Origin: Amycolatopsis australiensis
Lineage (GTDB): Bacteria > Actinomycetota > Actinomycetes > Mycobacteriales > Pseudonocardiaceae
DNA length: 64,000 nucleotides
Assembly (NCBI RefSeq): GCF_900119165.1
Contig: NZ_FPJG01000006.1
Location: forward strand, 2,046,001-2,110,000
Direction: 5' to 3'
In this document: one piece after another, positions 16,243-25,622 of the stretch
Layout of the letters: the number at the start of each line of letters is the position of its first letter
Position numbering within the stretch: the first letter of the stretch is position 1
The notes under the pieces: model-generated
Told to the model about the DNA's origin: nothing
What the model saw: the letters and a program-made list of their open reading frames with translations, nothing else
The model's database searches: none
Translations under genes and position numbers: made by a program

Positions 16243-19139
16243 CAGGCGGCCCCTCCCGAGACCGGCAGATAAACGTAGGCACCGAGGATGTCGGCGGACT
16301 TCTGGGCGGTGACTCGCATACCCCGGACGATCTCGCCGGAGGCGCTACGCACCCGCCGGTGCGAGGCAAGCAGTTCCGCGGCGAGCTCGTCCCCAAAGGA
16401 CTCGAGGTGGGCGTTGGCCGCGGCCAGCTGGTCCAGCACCCGTTGCATCGTGCGCTCGCCGAAGGCGGGATCGGTGTTGGCGTCGGCGGTCAGGTCGGCC
16501 AGCCGCAGGGCCTCCTCGGCGGGCAGCCAGGTGGCGTTCGCCGGCGAGCCCTGGAACGCGAGTAGGCGCGCGTCCTCGGCGACCAGCTGCCGCTCGCCCG
16601 TCCGGGACGGCAGAGTGAGGTGGAAGCGGTAGCGCACCAGCAGCAAGGTCGTGCGGATCTCCACCCCCTTGGTGCGGATGACACCGCAGCGCCGGGCCGG
16701 ACGCGGGCCGGCCGCCTTGGGGTCGAGCGCCGCGTTGAGCACGTACCCGGCGAGCGCGCCGACCACCGGGTCGGTCCGCACCAGCGCCACTTCTCCGCGG
16801 GCAACCGCGGCCGTCGACCGGAACCGCACTGCCCGTCCCGTCTCGACGGCGTCCCCGCCAATCACCGGGGCGACGGCGTCTCGCAGGCCGACATGGGTCC
16901 CGCTCAGGTCCGCGGTGAAGCCACCCTCGCCGTCCTCTCGCAGCACGGCTTCCAGCGACCGCAACGCCTGCTGGACGAACCCACGGACCTCACCGGCGCG
17001 CCCCAGGGTTTCCCGGACGGCGGCGACCTCTCGGGCGACCTCCTGTGGGTGGATGGCGCGCTGCGCGAACCGCGACCGGGAGGTCTTCTCCCGCTCCGCG
17101 GCCGACTTCCAGTCCGCCTCCAGCACCTGCGCCTTGTGCTCCAGGGTCTCCAACTCGAACAGTTCCGCTTGTTCAGGCCGCTGGTCGCGCATCAGGAGCC
17201 ATTCGACGATCGCGTCGGTCACCGCGGCGGACGCGGCGTCCGGCACCGAAACCGAGATGCCCAGGTCCTTCTGGATCTGGCGGTGCTTCTTGATGAGCAC
17301 ATCCAGAACCTTCCCGTCGATCCCGTTGTCACTGCCGTAGAGGGTGACGACCCGGACCGTGTCCCGCCGCTGCCCGTACCGGTCGACCCGGCCCTCCCGC
17401 TGGTCGTGCCGGGTCGGGTTCCACGCCAGGTCGTAGTGGATCACCGCGTCGAAGTGGTGCTGCAGGTTCACGCCTTCCGACAGGCAGTCGGTGGCGACCA
17501 GCACCCGGCGGGCGGCTGGATCGTCGCCCGCCTCCTGCGCCAGCTCATCGATCCGCTGCAGGCGCTGCTGCGGCGACAGGGTGCCGGTTACCGCCCGGAT
17601 CACGACCTTCTTGCCGAGCTTGCCGGCCAGTTGATCGGCGATGTACTCGGCGGTGGGGATGTAGCGGCAGAAGATGATCGGGTGGTAGCCGTCGGCGAGC
17701 AGCGCCTTGACTTCCTTCGCCAGCACGGCGAGCTTGCTGTCGGAATCCGGCCCCTCGAGCCGCTCCGCGCGGTCGGCCAAGTCGGCCAGCCGTGCACCCG
17801 CTCCCTCGATCTCCGCACCGGGTGCGACGTCGAACCCTTCGAGCGCGTCACCATCGCCGGCGTCCCGCACCAGCGGGGCGCCGAGGCGGTCGGCTTCTTC
17901 GACGGTTTCTGCCTGCGCCGTCGCGGACCTGGTACGCAGCGTCTGGGCGGCCGCCCGCGGGGAGGAGACCAGAGATCGCAGCAACGCGATCGCCGACCAC
18001 CAGGCGACCCGGGCTTCCCGCTTACCCTGGTTGCCCGCGGCATTCACCCGCTCGCTCGCATAGGCGATGGCGTCTTCGAGGAGGTCCCGGTAGGTGGGGG
18101 ACAGCTTGTAGGTCTGGTCCTTGAAGAAGCGGTCCGACGGGAACTTCGTGTCCTCCCGCAGGCTGTCGTCGGCCAGACCGTCCTCGGTGGTGAGGAACTG
18201 TCGTACGTCGGCCCGCTTGCGGTGCACGAAATGCGTGGCGAGCAACGCGCGGCCGGCATCGCTGTCCAGGTTGACGGACGCCAGTTCCGGCCGGACGAGT
18301 CCAAGCAGGGCACGGAAGGCGCTCTCTTTACCGCTATGCGGGGTGGCGGTCACCAACAGGAGGTGGCGTTGCTGGTCGCCAGCGATCCGTTGCAGCAGCT
18401 CGTACCGCAGCTGACTCTGCGTCGATGCGGTGTCCTCCGCGGCCACGCAGGTGTGCGCCTCGTCCACGATGACGAGGTCCGGGCAGTGCCGGACGAAGTC
18501 ATCGCGGTGCCGGGTGGACTTGATGAAGTCCGTGGAGACCACCACGTGCGGGTGCCGGTCGAACAACGACTGCCCGAGATCCAGCGCGCGCTCCAATTTG
18601 GACACCGTCGAGGCCAGCACCAATTCGGCGTCGATACCGAACTTGGTGCGCAGCTCCTCCTGCCACTGCTCGGCCAGCGCAGGCGAACACAACACGGCGA
18701 GCCGCCGGGCACTGCCCTCCGCCAGCAGCTCGCTCGCGATGAGGCCGGCCTCGACGGTCTTGCCGATACCGACGTCGTCGGAGATCAGCATGCGTACCGT
18801 TTGCTGACGCAGTGCCATCATTAGCGGCACCAGCTGGTAAGCTCGCGGTTCGACTGCGATACCGGCCAGCGACCGGAAGGGCCCGGCGCCGGAGCGGAAG
18901 CCGATTCGCAGCGCCGACCGCAACAGCCCGGCCGCCAGTTCGTCCCCCAAGTCGTCCGGCGACGGTCGCTCGAACTCGGCGTGGCGGACGTCCTCGAACG
19001 CCGGGAAGACGGCCGCGATGTCGTCGTCGGCCCCGCCCAGCGGGCGCAGGACGAGCATGTCGTCGGCGCTTTCCGGCAGTACCACCCAGTCCCGGCCACG
19101 GGCGGAAACCAGCGAGCCGACGGTGAACGTACTCGTCAT
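16242..19139 (-). CDS. SNF2-family helicase (DrmD-like)
   Basis: The 965-aa protein has an SF2/SNF2 motor with Walker A LISDDVGIGKTVEAGLIASE at about 116-135, DEAH box VIVDEAHTCVA at about 224, and helicase C motifs ATDCLSEGVNLQHHFD and GRVDRYGQRRDTVR at about 555-590. A long helical C-terminal region follows. Class 1 DISARM uses a SNF2 protein (DrmD) beside an adenine methylase, and this arrangement matches. The ATG at 19139 is preferred: an in-frame upstream extension would overlap the preceding gene by 250 nt, and the conserved sequence begins at MTSTFTVGSLVSARG. It lies 19 nt after the kinase-helicase stop and overlaps the methylase start as TGATG. Confidence 0.85.
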   Translation of the reverse strand: MTSTFTVGSLVSARGRDWVVLPESADDMLVLRPLGGADDDIAAVFPAFEDVRHAEFERPSPDDLGDELAAGLLRSALRIGFRSGAGPFRSLAGIAVEPRAYQLVPLMMALRQQTVRMLISDDVGIGKTVEAGLIASELLAEGSARRLAVLCSPALAEQWQEELRTKFGIDAELVLASTVSKLERALDLGQSLFDRHPHVVVSTDFIKSTRHRDDFVRHCPDLVIVDEAHTCVAAEDTASTQSQLRYELLQRIAGDQQRHLLLVTATPHSGKESAFRALLGLVRPELASVNLDSDAGRALLATHFVHRKRADVRQFLTTEDGLADDSLREDTKFPSDRFFKDQTYKLSPTYRDLLEDAIAYASERVNAAGNQGKREARVAWWSAIALLRSLVSSPRAAAQTLRTRSATAQAETVEEADRLGAPLVRDAGDGDALEGFDVAPGAEIEGAGARLADLADRAERLEGPDSDSKLAVLAKEVKALLADGYHPIIFCRYIPTAEYIADQLAGKLGKKVVIRAVTGTLSPQQRLQRIDELAQEAGDDPAARRVLVATDCLSEGVNLQHHFDAVIHYDLAWNPTRHDQREGRVDRYGQRRDTVRVVTLYGSDNGIDGKVLDVLIKKHRQIQKDLGISVSVPDAASAAVTDAIVEWLLMRDQRPEQAELFELETLEHKAQVLEADWKSAAEREKTSRSRFAQRAIHPQEVAREVAAVRETLGRAGEVRGFVQQALRSLEAVLREDGEGGFTADLSGTHVGLRDAVAPVIGGDAVETGRAVRFRSTAAVARGEVALVRTDPVVGALAGYVLNAALDPKAAGPRPARRCGVIRTKGVEIRTTLLLVRYRFHLTLPSRTGERQLVAEDARLLAFQGSPANATWLPAEEALRLADLTADANTDPAFGERTMQRVLDQLAAANAHLESFGDELAAELLASHRRVRSASGEIVRGMRVTAQKSADILGAYVYLPVSGGAA

Positions 19140-19158
19140 GTCCTGTCTTTCGTAGTCG

Positions 19159-22100
19159 TCAGGCGCCCACGGCAGGGCCGAAGTACTGCTTGAATCGCTC
19201 GGCGACGGCCGCCCAGTCCTCGTCGTGGCGGAACCGCACGACGTCCCAGCCCCGGTCGAGCAACCTGTCCTCCGCCTCGGCGTCCCGTTGCGCCACAAAA
19301 TCGTGGCCGTGCACGGGGCCATCCACGAAGACAGCCACATTGGCCCCCTCCGTCCAATAGACGAAGTCGGGACGGGCCAGAGCTTCCGGGATGAAGGCCT
19401 GTGTCTCATCGGGCAGCCGCAGGCCCTGTTCCTTGAACCAAGCCAGAAGCCGTTTCTCCAAGCCGGTGTCGGACTGGTCCGTCAGCCGAGCCAGCTGCTC
19501 GGAGCGGGACTCGCCGCGGCCAGTGGCAAGCGCCTGCGCGCCGGCCAAGCGGAGCAGCAGGTCCCGGATGCTGTGCCGGTCGATCGAGCCGTGGTGTAGC
19601 TGGTTGCCATAGGTGAGCAGGCATTCGTAGCAACCACGGGCGCAGGGCCTATCCGGGTGCTGGCCGCCGCGGTCAGTTCCGTCCGGCTCGAAGTGGCAGA
19701 TGTCCAGAGCAGCCCGCACCGCGGTTGCCAACGCTTCCGGATCGGACTGCATCAGCCGCAGCACGCCCGCGCCGCCCTCGGCCGCCTCGGTGAACAGCAT
19801 CCGGTCGCGGTCACCCCCGTCCGGCGGCAGCAACTCGCTCGTCAGCTCCGAGTCCTCCAGTTCGAAGGCCGCCTCGATGCCCCGTTCCAGGGCATACATC
19901 AGCGACAGTGCAACCGCCTCCGGCAGCGGCGCGGCGAGCTTCACCACCAGGATGTTACGGCTGTCCTGAACATACGGGATCACGCGTTTGCGGGGACGCT
20001 TCTCGTTGCCGTCGGCGTCGACGGCAGGCAGCTCACTGGAGTCGCCGGAGGCCTCCTTCGCCTGCGCTTCGGTCATCCACTCGCCGTTGACCGGGTCAAG
20101 CCAGTAGCCCGGTGGCTCGTCCTCGGCGGCACGCAGCCGACCGATATTGCTGATTCGCACCGTCGCCGAATCGCCGTAGGCCAAGGTAGCGATCTCGCCG
20201 TCGCGATCGGACACCGTGGCGTCCCGCCGGCCTGGGCGCGCTCCGTGCTCCTGGAATCGGTAGGAGGTCACCAGCCGGAAGCCCGCACGTCGCCGTTCCT
20301 CCTCGTCGGAAGAAATGCGCTCGCGCTTGCGGGTGTAGACGGTGTGCAGGTGCAGCAGGCCGACCGTCTTTTCGGTCAGCGGCGCGTCGCACATGCGGCA
20401 CCTGCTGTCCTCGACGTCATGGTGGTAACCGCAAGCGGCGCAGCGCTTGGCTTCGGTGGTGACGACGTCGCCGGAGGCGTCGGCGGGCAACTGGATCCGG
20501 GTGACCTGGTAGCGGGCGCCCTCGTGATAGATGAGCGCGCCCGGGCCGAACTCGCGGATCGCCAGGAAGCGTGGCCGCTGCAGGTAGTCGCCGTCGGCGA
20601 AGCGGCGGCCCGACATCGGGATGTAGGCGGCCAGCGGCAGCCGCGGGAACGAGTAGCCGGGGAGGAAACCCTCGCTGGCCAGGTACCGGTAGGGGTTGAA
20701 GTCGGAGAGTACCGAGCTGCTGTCCACGCTCTCGTTCTTCAGCAGGTTGAGCTGTGTCTCGGCTTCCCGGCGCCGGCTCACAGCACTGGTGCGATCGCGT
20801 TCGGACAACGTGTGGTCCAGGACCCGCCGGTTCTGCTCGGCCTGGTCGACCAGAGCGGCGCGGAACAGGCCCCGCCATCGGTCGAAGCTGCGGTCGAACA
20901 CCTCCGGCGCGCGCCGCACGGTGTCCTCCAGCCACTGGTCGTGCCACCAGGCCGTGTCCGCGAACTCGGGCAGCAACCGGTCGAACACGTCACGGGCCGC
21001 TGCGACGGCGCGCCGCTGTACAGCGGGGTCGTGTACGGCCGATTCGACATGCTCGTGCAGGCGCAGCCGGGGATCGGGGCGGCGGGCGTCCTCCGGATAG
21101 CTGATGTCGATGATCGACGGGATGGCGTTGCCCAGCTTGAGCGAGGACTCGGCCAGCCAGACGGCTTGCACATGCGACCGCACGAGGTCTTCGTTCGCCA
21201 GGTCGAGCCGGGGCGGGGCGACGGCACCGGCCACCATCCGGTCGGAACGCCGGAAGTAGTACTGGTCGTGGCTGTTGCCGGTGGCGCAGTAGGTGGTCAC
21301 GAGCGCCGGCTGCCCGGACCGGCCGGCCCGGCCGCTGCGCTGCGCATAGTTCGCCGGGGTGGGCGGCACATTGCGCATCATCACGGCGTTCAACTCGGAG
21401 ATGTCGACCCCGAGCTCCATTGTCGGCGAGCAGTAGAGCACCTTCAGCTCGCCCTTGCGGAACTCCTCTTCTCGCTGTTCCCGCTCCTTCGGGTCGACCT
21501 GGGCGGTGTGTTCCTTGGCCACCAAGCCGCCCAGCGCACCCGCCGTCTCCCGGTAGAGGTCGCGGAAGAATGTGTTGACACGCGGGCCGTCGCCACTGGC
21601 GTAGGTGCGGGTGAGCGGGTCGTGCGTGCCCTTCTCGCCCGTCCCGGCCCGCCAGATCAACGCCCGGGCGGCGATCCGGTAACCGGTGACAGGGACGGCA
21701 CCTGCCTGCCGCCGGAACCGGCCCGCACGCTGAACCGGGGCTTCGACTTCACGCAGCAGTTCATTCTTAGTCAGCACCCGCAGCAGTTCGACGATGAGCT
21801 GTTGCGTGTCGTCGACCGACAACTCCGGGAAATGCTGGCGGCGCAGGTACTTGCCGAACTTTGTCCGCCCGGACAGGAACAACCCCGCGCGGTCCACACC
21901 TGGCCGCGAGCCTTGCGCATACGCGGTGCCCACCTGCGGACGGTCGTCTTTGGACAGTACCCACGGGCCGGTCAGACGTTCCTCGCTCGCGCGCTGCAGG
22001 GTATCGAAGTCATCCCGGAAGTACTGGACGTCGATGGCGAGGTTGCGGCGCATCTCGTCCAGCAGGGTGCGCATGATCTCGAGCCGGCGGCCGGCGGCGG

Positions 22101-25100
22101 CGCCCTCCAGATACGTGCCCTGCCACTGCTCTTCCCGCTCCGCGAGCCAGTCCAGGTCCTCGTAGCCGATCCTGAGCAGACCGGTCTGCTCGAGGTTCGG
22201 CATGGTGACCCGCCAACCCCGGCGCAGGTCCAGGTACAGGCGGTAGGCGACAACATCTCGCAGCGTCCGCGCGGCGTTGCGCTTTAGCGACGGCGGCAGA
22301 TCCACCGAACCGGCGTAGTCGGCTTGCTCCACGCCCAACGCGTCCACGACCCGGGACGCGAGCTCCTCGTGGCGGATGCCCTCTTCGCCAGCTTCGATCG
22401 TGGCCCGGTACAGGGCCGCTCGCAGCTGCGTTATCTGCACGAAGTCGTTGAAGTGACCAGCCTGCAGCGAGGCGTCCTGGCGGTTGTCGACGAAGGTGAG
22501 CAGCTTGCGGGCCCGCTTGTCGAGCGCCTCCTCCGGGATGTTCTTCAGCGACCGCACGATGGAGGCGGATACCAGTGAGGTCGCCGACGAGCGGCCCTCC
22601 TGGTCGAGCGTGGCCAGCTTTGCGAAGTCCTTGCCACGAACCTGTTCGTAGCTCACTCCGCAGTGCAGGCAGAACCGGAACGGCGCGGGAATGAACGCCG
22701 CTGCCAGGTCACCCTGACCTTCGGTGCCGTAGGGGTCGACAGTGATCGCCCTCGGCAGGTGCTTGCGATAGGACTCCCGCACGGACTCGGTGCCTGCCTC
22801 GTCGATCTCCAGCCACGACTCGGGCAACCGGCGATCGCCGATGGCCGCGTTCTCGTCGGCCGGCCAGGAGCGCTCGGGATCGATGTAGAGGTAACCGTCG
22901 CCGGACCGGCCTCCGGTAGCGGCAGTGTTCTGCCGGGGCTCGTAGACGTGCCCGCCGCCCTGCGCCGTGCGCCAGACGCTCAGATACTCCTGTCCGCACT
23001 CCCGGCAGAAGGCGAGTGGTACGAGGATCTTGCCGTCCGACCCCGGCTGCACCCGCTGATACTCCCGAGTGAGGTAGCGGCTTTCCTTATCCTCGAGCGT
23101 GACATAGACGGTGTCACCTTTGGACAGGAACTGGTGCAGCCGGAAAGCGAACAACGGCCGTTCCGTCACCGGATGCCGCGCCTGCGACCCAGCACGGAGT
23201 GTTTTGCGAATCGCGTCCGCGCAGACGTCCTCGCCCAGCCCGCTGTCCCGGGCGAGTTCGGCCGACGCCTCTTTGATCGTGGCCAGCCGCTGCCGGACCA
23301 GCCTGCCGGTTTCCTCCTCCACGCGCAGGCCGAATCGGGTCTCGATCCAGCAGGCCAGTGGGTCCTCGACCAGCTCCCCGTACGCGTGCGGCGCGTCCGG
23401 CGCCAAGAGCCGGTCGATGGGCACCACGGCAGGCGCCTCGGCCGTCGCTCGCACCAAAGTTTCCCCGATCACGTTCTCCGGCTTCACCTCGGTGCCGAAC
23501 AGGGTGGTCGCCACCCTGGCGACGACGTGACGCTGGTCGGCGAAACTGCCCTCACTTGCCATCGTGGCCGAGGTCCCCACACACTGCAGGTTCTCAGCCT
23601 GGCAAGCTTCCCGAACCCGCCGGATGAGCAGCGCCACGTCCGCGCCCTGGCGACCGCGATAGGTGTGCAGTTCGTCGAAGACGAGGAACTCCAGCCCGCC
23701 GGCCATCTTGATCAGTGAGCGACGGTCGTCCGGCCGGGTGAGCATCAACTCCAGCATCACGTAGTTGGTAAGAAGGATGTCCGGCGGGTTGTCCCGGATC
23801 TCCTTGCGGCGCTCGTCGTTCTCCTGACCGGTGTAGCGAGCGTAGGTGACCGGCTCCCTGCCCTTGCCGTATCCATCGAGCAGGAACTTGTCGAGTTCCT
23901 TGAGCTGGCTGTTCGCCAGCGCGTTCATCGGGTAGACGATGATCGCGCGGACCCGCTTGGCGGTGTTCGGACCCGCCGCCTCCCGCTCCCGGAGGATCTT
24001 GTCGACGATCGGTACGATGTACGACAGCGACTTGCCGGACCCGGTGCCCGTGGTCAGCACATACGATTGGCCGGACCGGGCCACCTCGATTGCTTCCCGC
24101 TGGTGCTGGTGCAACGTCAACGGCCGCCCGTCGCACGCTGTGCCGCCCTCGGTCTTGCCCGCCTGGAAGATCCGCTGGCACTCCTGGCGCAGCAGTCCCG
24201 CGGTTGCCAGTTCCATGACCGTTCCGCCCGAGGCGAAGAACGGGTTCAGCGACACCCAGGGATCCGGCCACTGGGACTTCGCGGCCAGGTCCTGCTCGAC
24301 CTTGGCGGCGATGGTTTCATCGCGGACGATCGTTCCGCCGCGGGTGAAGGCCCGGTAGTCGGCGATGAGGCGCTGGTGCACGTCGAAGACGTCCATTCCG
24401 CCGGCGGGCGGCTTCCGCGGGATGGCTGTCCGGACCGGCTTGTCGGTGGGCGTCGTGGAAAGGCCGTCCAGGGGATTCCACTCCTCCCAACCCGGGACGC
24501 CGTCATCGCCCACGGCGAACGGCAGCAACGCCTCGCGCACAGCGACAGCGTCCTCCGGCCGCTCGGCTGGGTCTTTGCTGAGCAGGCGCTCGACCAGGCG
24601 CGCCAGGTCGGCGGGCACGTCGGGCCGCAGCTGCCGCACCGGCGGCAGTGATTCGTGGAGATGCTTCTGCCCAAGTTCGTGGGCCGACGTGCTGGAAAAC
24701 GGCGGGACGCCGGTGAGCAGCTCGAACAACACGCACCCGAGGGAGTACAGGTCCGCGGCCGGTCCCACCGTCGAGTCCTGGAACTGTTCGGGAGCCATAT
24801 AGCGGGCAGTGCCCACCGTCACCCCGGAGCTAGTGATCTGCTGGGCCGCCACGTCGTCGGTGATCCGGCTCATGCCGAAGTCGAGAACCTTGACCACGCC
24901 GGTGCGCAGCACCATCACATTGGACGGCTTGAGGTCGCGGTGGACGACCTTCTCGGCATGGGCTGCGGCCAGCCCGTCCGCGATCTGTACCCCAAGGGCC
25001 GCCATCCACGCGACCGGCGCCTGTGGACACTCGGAGACCAGCTCGTGGAGCGTGCGGCCGTCGATGAACTCCATCGCCAGGTACGGCAGGCCGCCCTCGT

Positions 25101-25377
25101 CCATCCCGCCGTCGATCAGGCGCGGCAGGTTCGGGTGGTCGAGGCGCCGCATGATCCGCATCTCGCGCTCGAACCGCTGAACCGCCTTGGGATCAGGGCT
25201 GGAGCCCAGGAGTGCGCCGCCGCGGCTACGCAGGATGACCTTGACTGCGACCAGCCGATCCGCCGAGCCCCCGTCCGCATCGAGATCCTCCGCCCGGTAG
25301 ACCTCACCCATGTTTCCCTTGCCGATGGGACCAAGGAGCCGGAACCGGCTTGCCACGACCTCACGGTTCGCCGACAC
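19159..25377 (-). CDS. Ser/Thr protein kinase - SF2 helicase - DUF1998 - nuclease fusion
   Basis: This 2072-aa protein joins four parts. Residues 12-290 are a complete Hanks-type kinase: P-loop G19KGNMG24, K46, H146RDLKPSN153, D166FG168 and MAPEQ. About 330-1500 is a DEAD/DEAH-like helicase with TTGTGSGKS near 440, FDELHTYRGRQG near 566 and NYAQRSGRAGRSGQ near 1344. Zinc knuckles (CAACGYHH, CRMC near 1644) and CARGCYECLLTYGN near 1909 mark a DUF1998/MrfA-like zinc module, as in DrmA/DrmB and MrfA. The last 80 residues are a DUF559/Vsr-like PD-(D/E)xK fold (RPDFVYW, VAVFVDGPVHGHDF, GWDVVRFRHDEDW). It starts at GTG with GGGAGGG upstream and is first in the operon. Phosphorylation could switch the helicase or partners, as with kinases in Pgl/BREX-like systems. 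I know of no named system with this exact fusion. Confidence 0.85.
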   Translation of the reverse strand: MSANREVVASRFRLLGPIGKGNMGEVYRAEDLDADGGSADRLVAVKVILRSRGGALLGSSPDPKAVQRFEREMRIMRRLDHPNLPRLIDGGMDEGGLPYLAMEFIDGRTLHELVSECPQAPVAWMAALGVQIADGLAAAHAEKVVHRDLKPSNVMVLRTGVVKVLDFGMSRITDDVAAQQITSSGVTVGTARYMAPEQFQDSTVGPAADLYSLGCVLFELLTGVPPFSSTSAHELGQKHLHESLPPVRQLRPDVPADLARLVERLLSKDPAERPEDAVAVREALLPFAVGDDGVPGWEEWNPLDGLSTTPTDKPVRTAIPRKPPAGGMDVFDVHQRLIADYRAFTRGGTIVRDETIAAKVEQDLAAKSQWPDPWVSLNPFFASGGTVMELATAGLLRQECQRIFQAGKTEGGTACDGRPLTLHQHQREAIEVARSGQSYVLTTGTGSGKSLSYIVPIVDKILREREAAGPNTAKRVRAIIVYPMNALANSQLKELDKFLLDGYGKGREPVTYARYTGQENDERRKEIRDNPPDILLTNYVMLELMLTRPDDRRSLIKMAGGLEFLVFDELHTYRGRQGADVALLIRRVREACQAENLQCVGTSATMASEGSFADQRHVVARVATTLFGTEVKPENVIGETLVRATAEAPAVVPIDRLLAPDAPHAYGELVEDPLACWIETRFGLRVEEETGRLVRQRLATIKEASAELARDSGLGEDVCADAIRKTLRAGSQARHPVTERPLFAFRLHQFLSKGDTVYVTLEDKESRYLTREYQRVQPGSDGKILVPLAFCRECGQEYLSVWRTAQGGGHVYEPRQNTAATGGRSGDGYLYIDPERSWPADENAAIGDRRLPESWLEIDEAGTESVRESYRKHLPRAITVDPYGTEGQGDLAAAFIPAPFRFCLHCGVSYEQVRGKDFAKLATLDQEGRSSATSLVSASIVRSLKNIPEEALDKRARKLLTFVDNRQDASLQAGHFNDFVQITQLRAALYRATIEAGEEGIRHEELASRVVDALGVEQADYAGSVDLPPSLKRNAARTLRDVVAYRLYLDLRRGWRVTMPNLEQTGLLRIGYEDLDWLAEREEQWQGTYLEGAAAGRRLEIMRTLLDEMRRNLAIDVQYFRDDFDTLQRASEERLTGPWVLSKDDRPQVGTAYAQGSRPGVDRAGLFLSGRTKFGKYLRRQHFPELSVDDTQQLIVELLRVLTKNELLREVEAPVQRAGRFRRQAGAVPVTGYRIAARALIWRAGTGEKGTHDPLTRTYASGDGPRVNTFFRDLYRETAGALGGLVAKEHTAQVDPKEREQREEEFRKGELKVLYCSPTMELGVDISELNAVMMRNVPPTPANYAQRSGRAGRSGQPALVTTYCATGNSHDQYYFRRSDRMVAGAVAPPRLDLANEDLVRSHVQAVWLAESSLKLGNAIPSIIDISYPEDARRPDPRLRLHEHVESAVHDPAVQRRAVAAARDVFDRLLPEFADTAWWHDQWLEDTVRRAPEVFDRSFDRWRGLFRAALVDQAEQNRRVLDHTLSERDRTSAVSRRREAETQLNLLKNESVDSSSVLSDFNPYRYLASEGFLPGYSFPRLPLAAYIPMSGRRFADGDYLQRPRFLAIREFGPGALIYHEGARYQVTRIQLPADASGDVVTTEAKRCAACGYHHDVEDSRCRMCDAPLTEKTVGLLHLHTVYTRKRERISSDEEERRRAGFRLVTSYRFQEHGARPGRRDATVSDRDGEIATLAYGDSATVRISNIGRLRAAEDEPPGYWLDPVNGEWMTEAQAKEASGDSSELPAVDADGNEKRPRKRVIPYVQDSRNILVVKLAAPLPEAVALSLMYALERGIEAAFELEDSELTSELLPPDGGDRDRMLFTEAAEGGAGVLRLMQSDPEALATAVRAALDICHFEPDGTDRGGQHPDRPCARGCYECLLTYGNQLHHGSIDRHSIRDLLLRLAGAQALATGRGESRSEQLARLTDQSDTGLEKRLLAWFKEQGLRLPDETQAFIPEALARPDFVYWTEGANVAVFVDGPVHGHDFVAQRDAEAEDRLLDRGWDVVRFRHDEDWAAVAERFKQYFGPAVGA

Positions 25378-25461
25378 TTCGCCCTCCCATGATCCGCGCC
25401 GAACCTACGCCTATACATCGGTAAAAAGGCGGCATTCATGACAGAGTACACAAGATGCGCT

Positions 25462-25497
25462 AACGTGACTACCAGATTCACGTTGACGTGGTCAACG
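25462..25497. promoter_or_regulatory. Overlapping inverted repeats upstream of the defence operon
   Basis: Two perfect dyads interlock about 85-115 bp before the operon start. AACGTGA (25462-25468) pairs with TCACGTT (25478-25484), and CGTTGAC-GTG-GTCAACG fills 25481-25497. The surrounding 120 bp is AT-richer than the genes. They look like operators for one or two repressors or an invertible hairpin. The second dyad shares half-sites with the palindrome before the convergent methyltransferase gene. Confidence 0.5.
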
Positions 25498-25622
25498 GAT
25501 CCACATCAGCTGTGCGCTCTTCTCGGCGGTGCCACGTCCTCGCGAACTAAGGCATCGTGATGTGACGAGTAGACGGCGAATGCGAAAGGAGAACCAATAT
25601 CAGCACGCTTGGCCGGTGTTTC

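Noticed and set aside
16242..19409. Longer SNF2 helicase starting at 19409
   Set aside because: The extra 90 residues overlap the 3' end of the kinase fusion gene and read as arginine-rich noise; the conserved sequence starts at ATG 19139.
7341..22287. Very long plus-strand ORFs opposite the defence operon (7341-9743, 10361-12163, 14902-16272, 16620-18824, 19657-22287)
   Set aside because: They mirror the GC-skewed codon positions of the real minus-strand genes, show low-complexity Gly/Arg/Pro-rich translations, and have no recognisable domain.
19159..25377. PglW of a BREX type 2 system
   Set aside because: PglW is a kinase, but no PglZ, PglY or BrxC-like gene is present, and the DUF1998 helicase and C-terminal nuclease fit DISARM-like proteins better.
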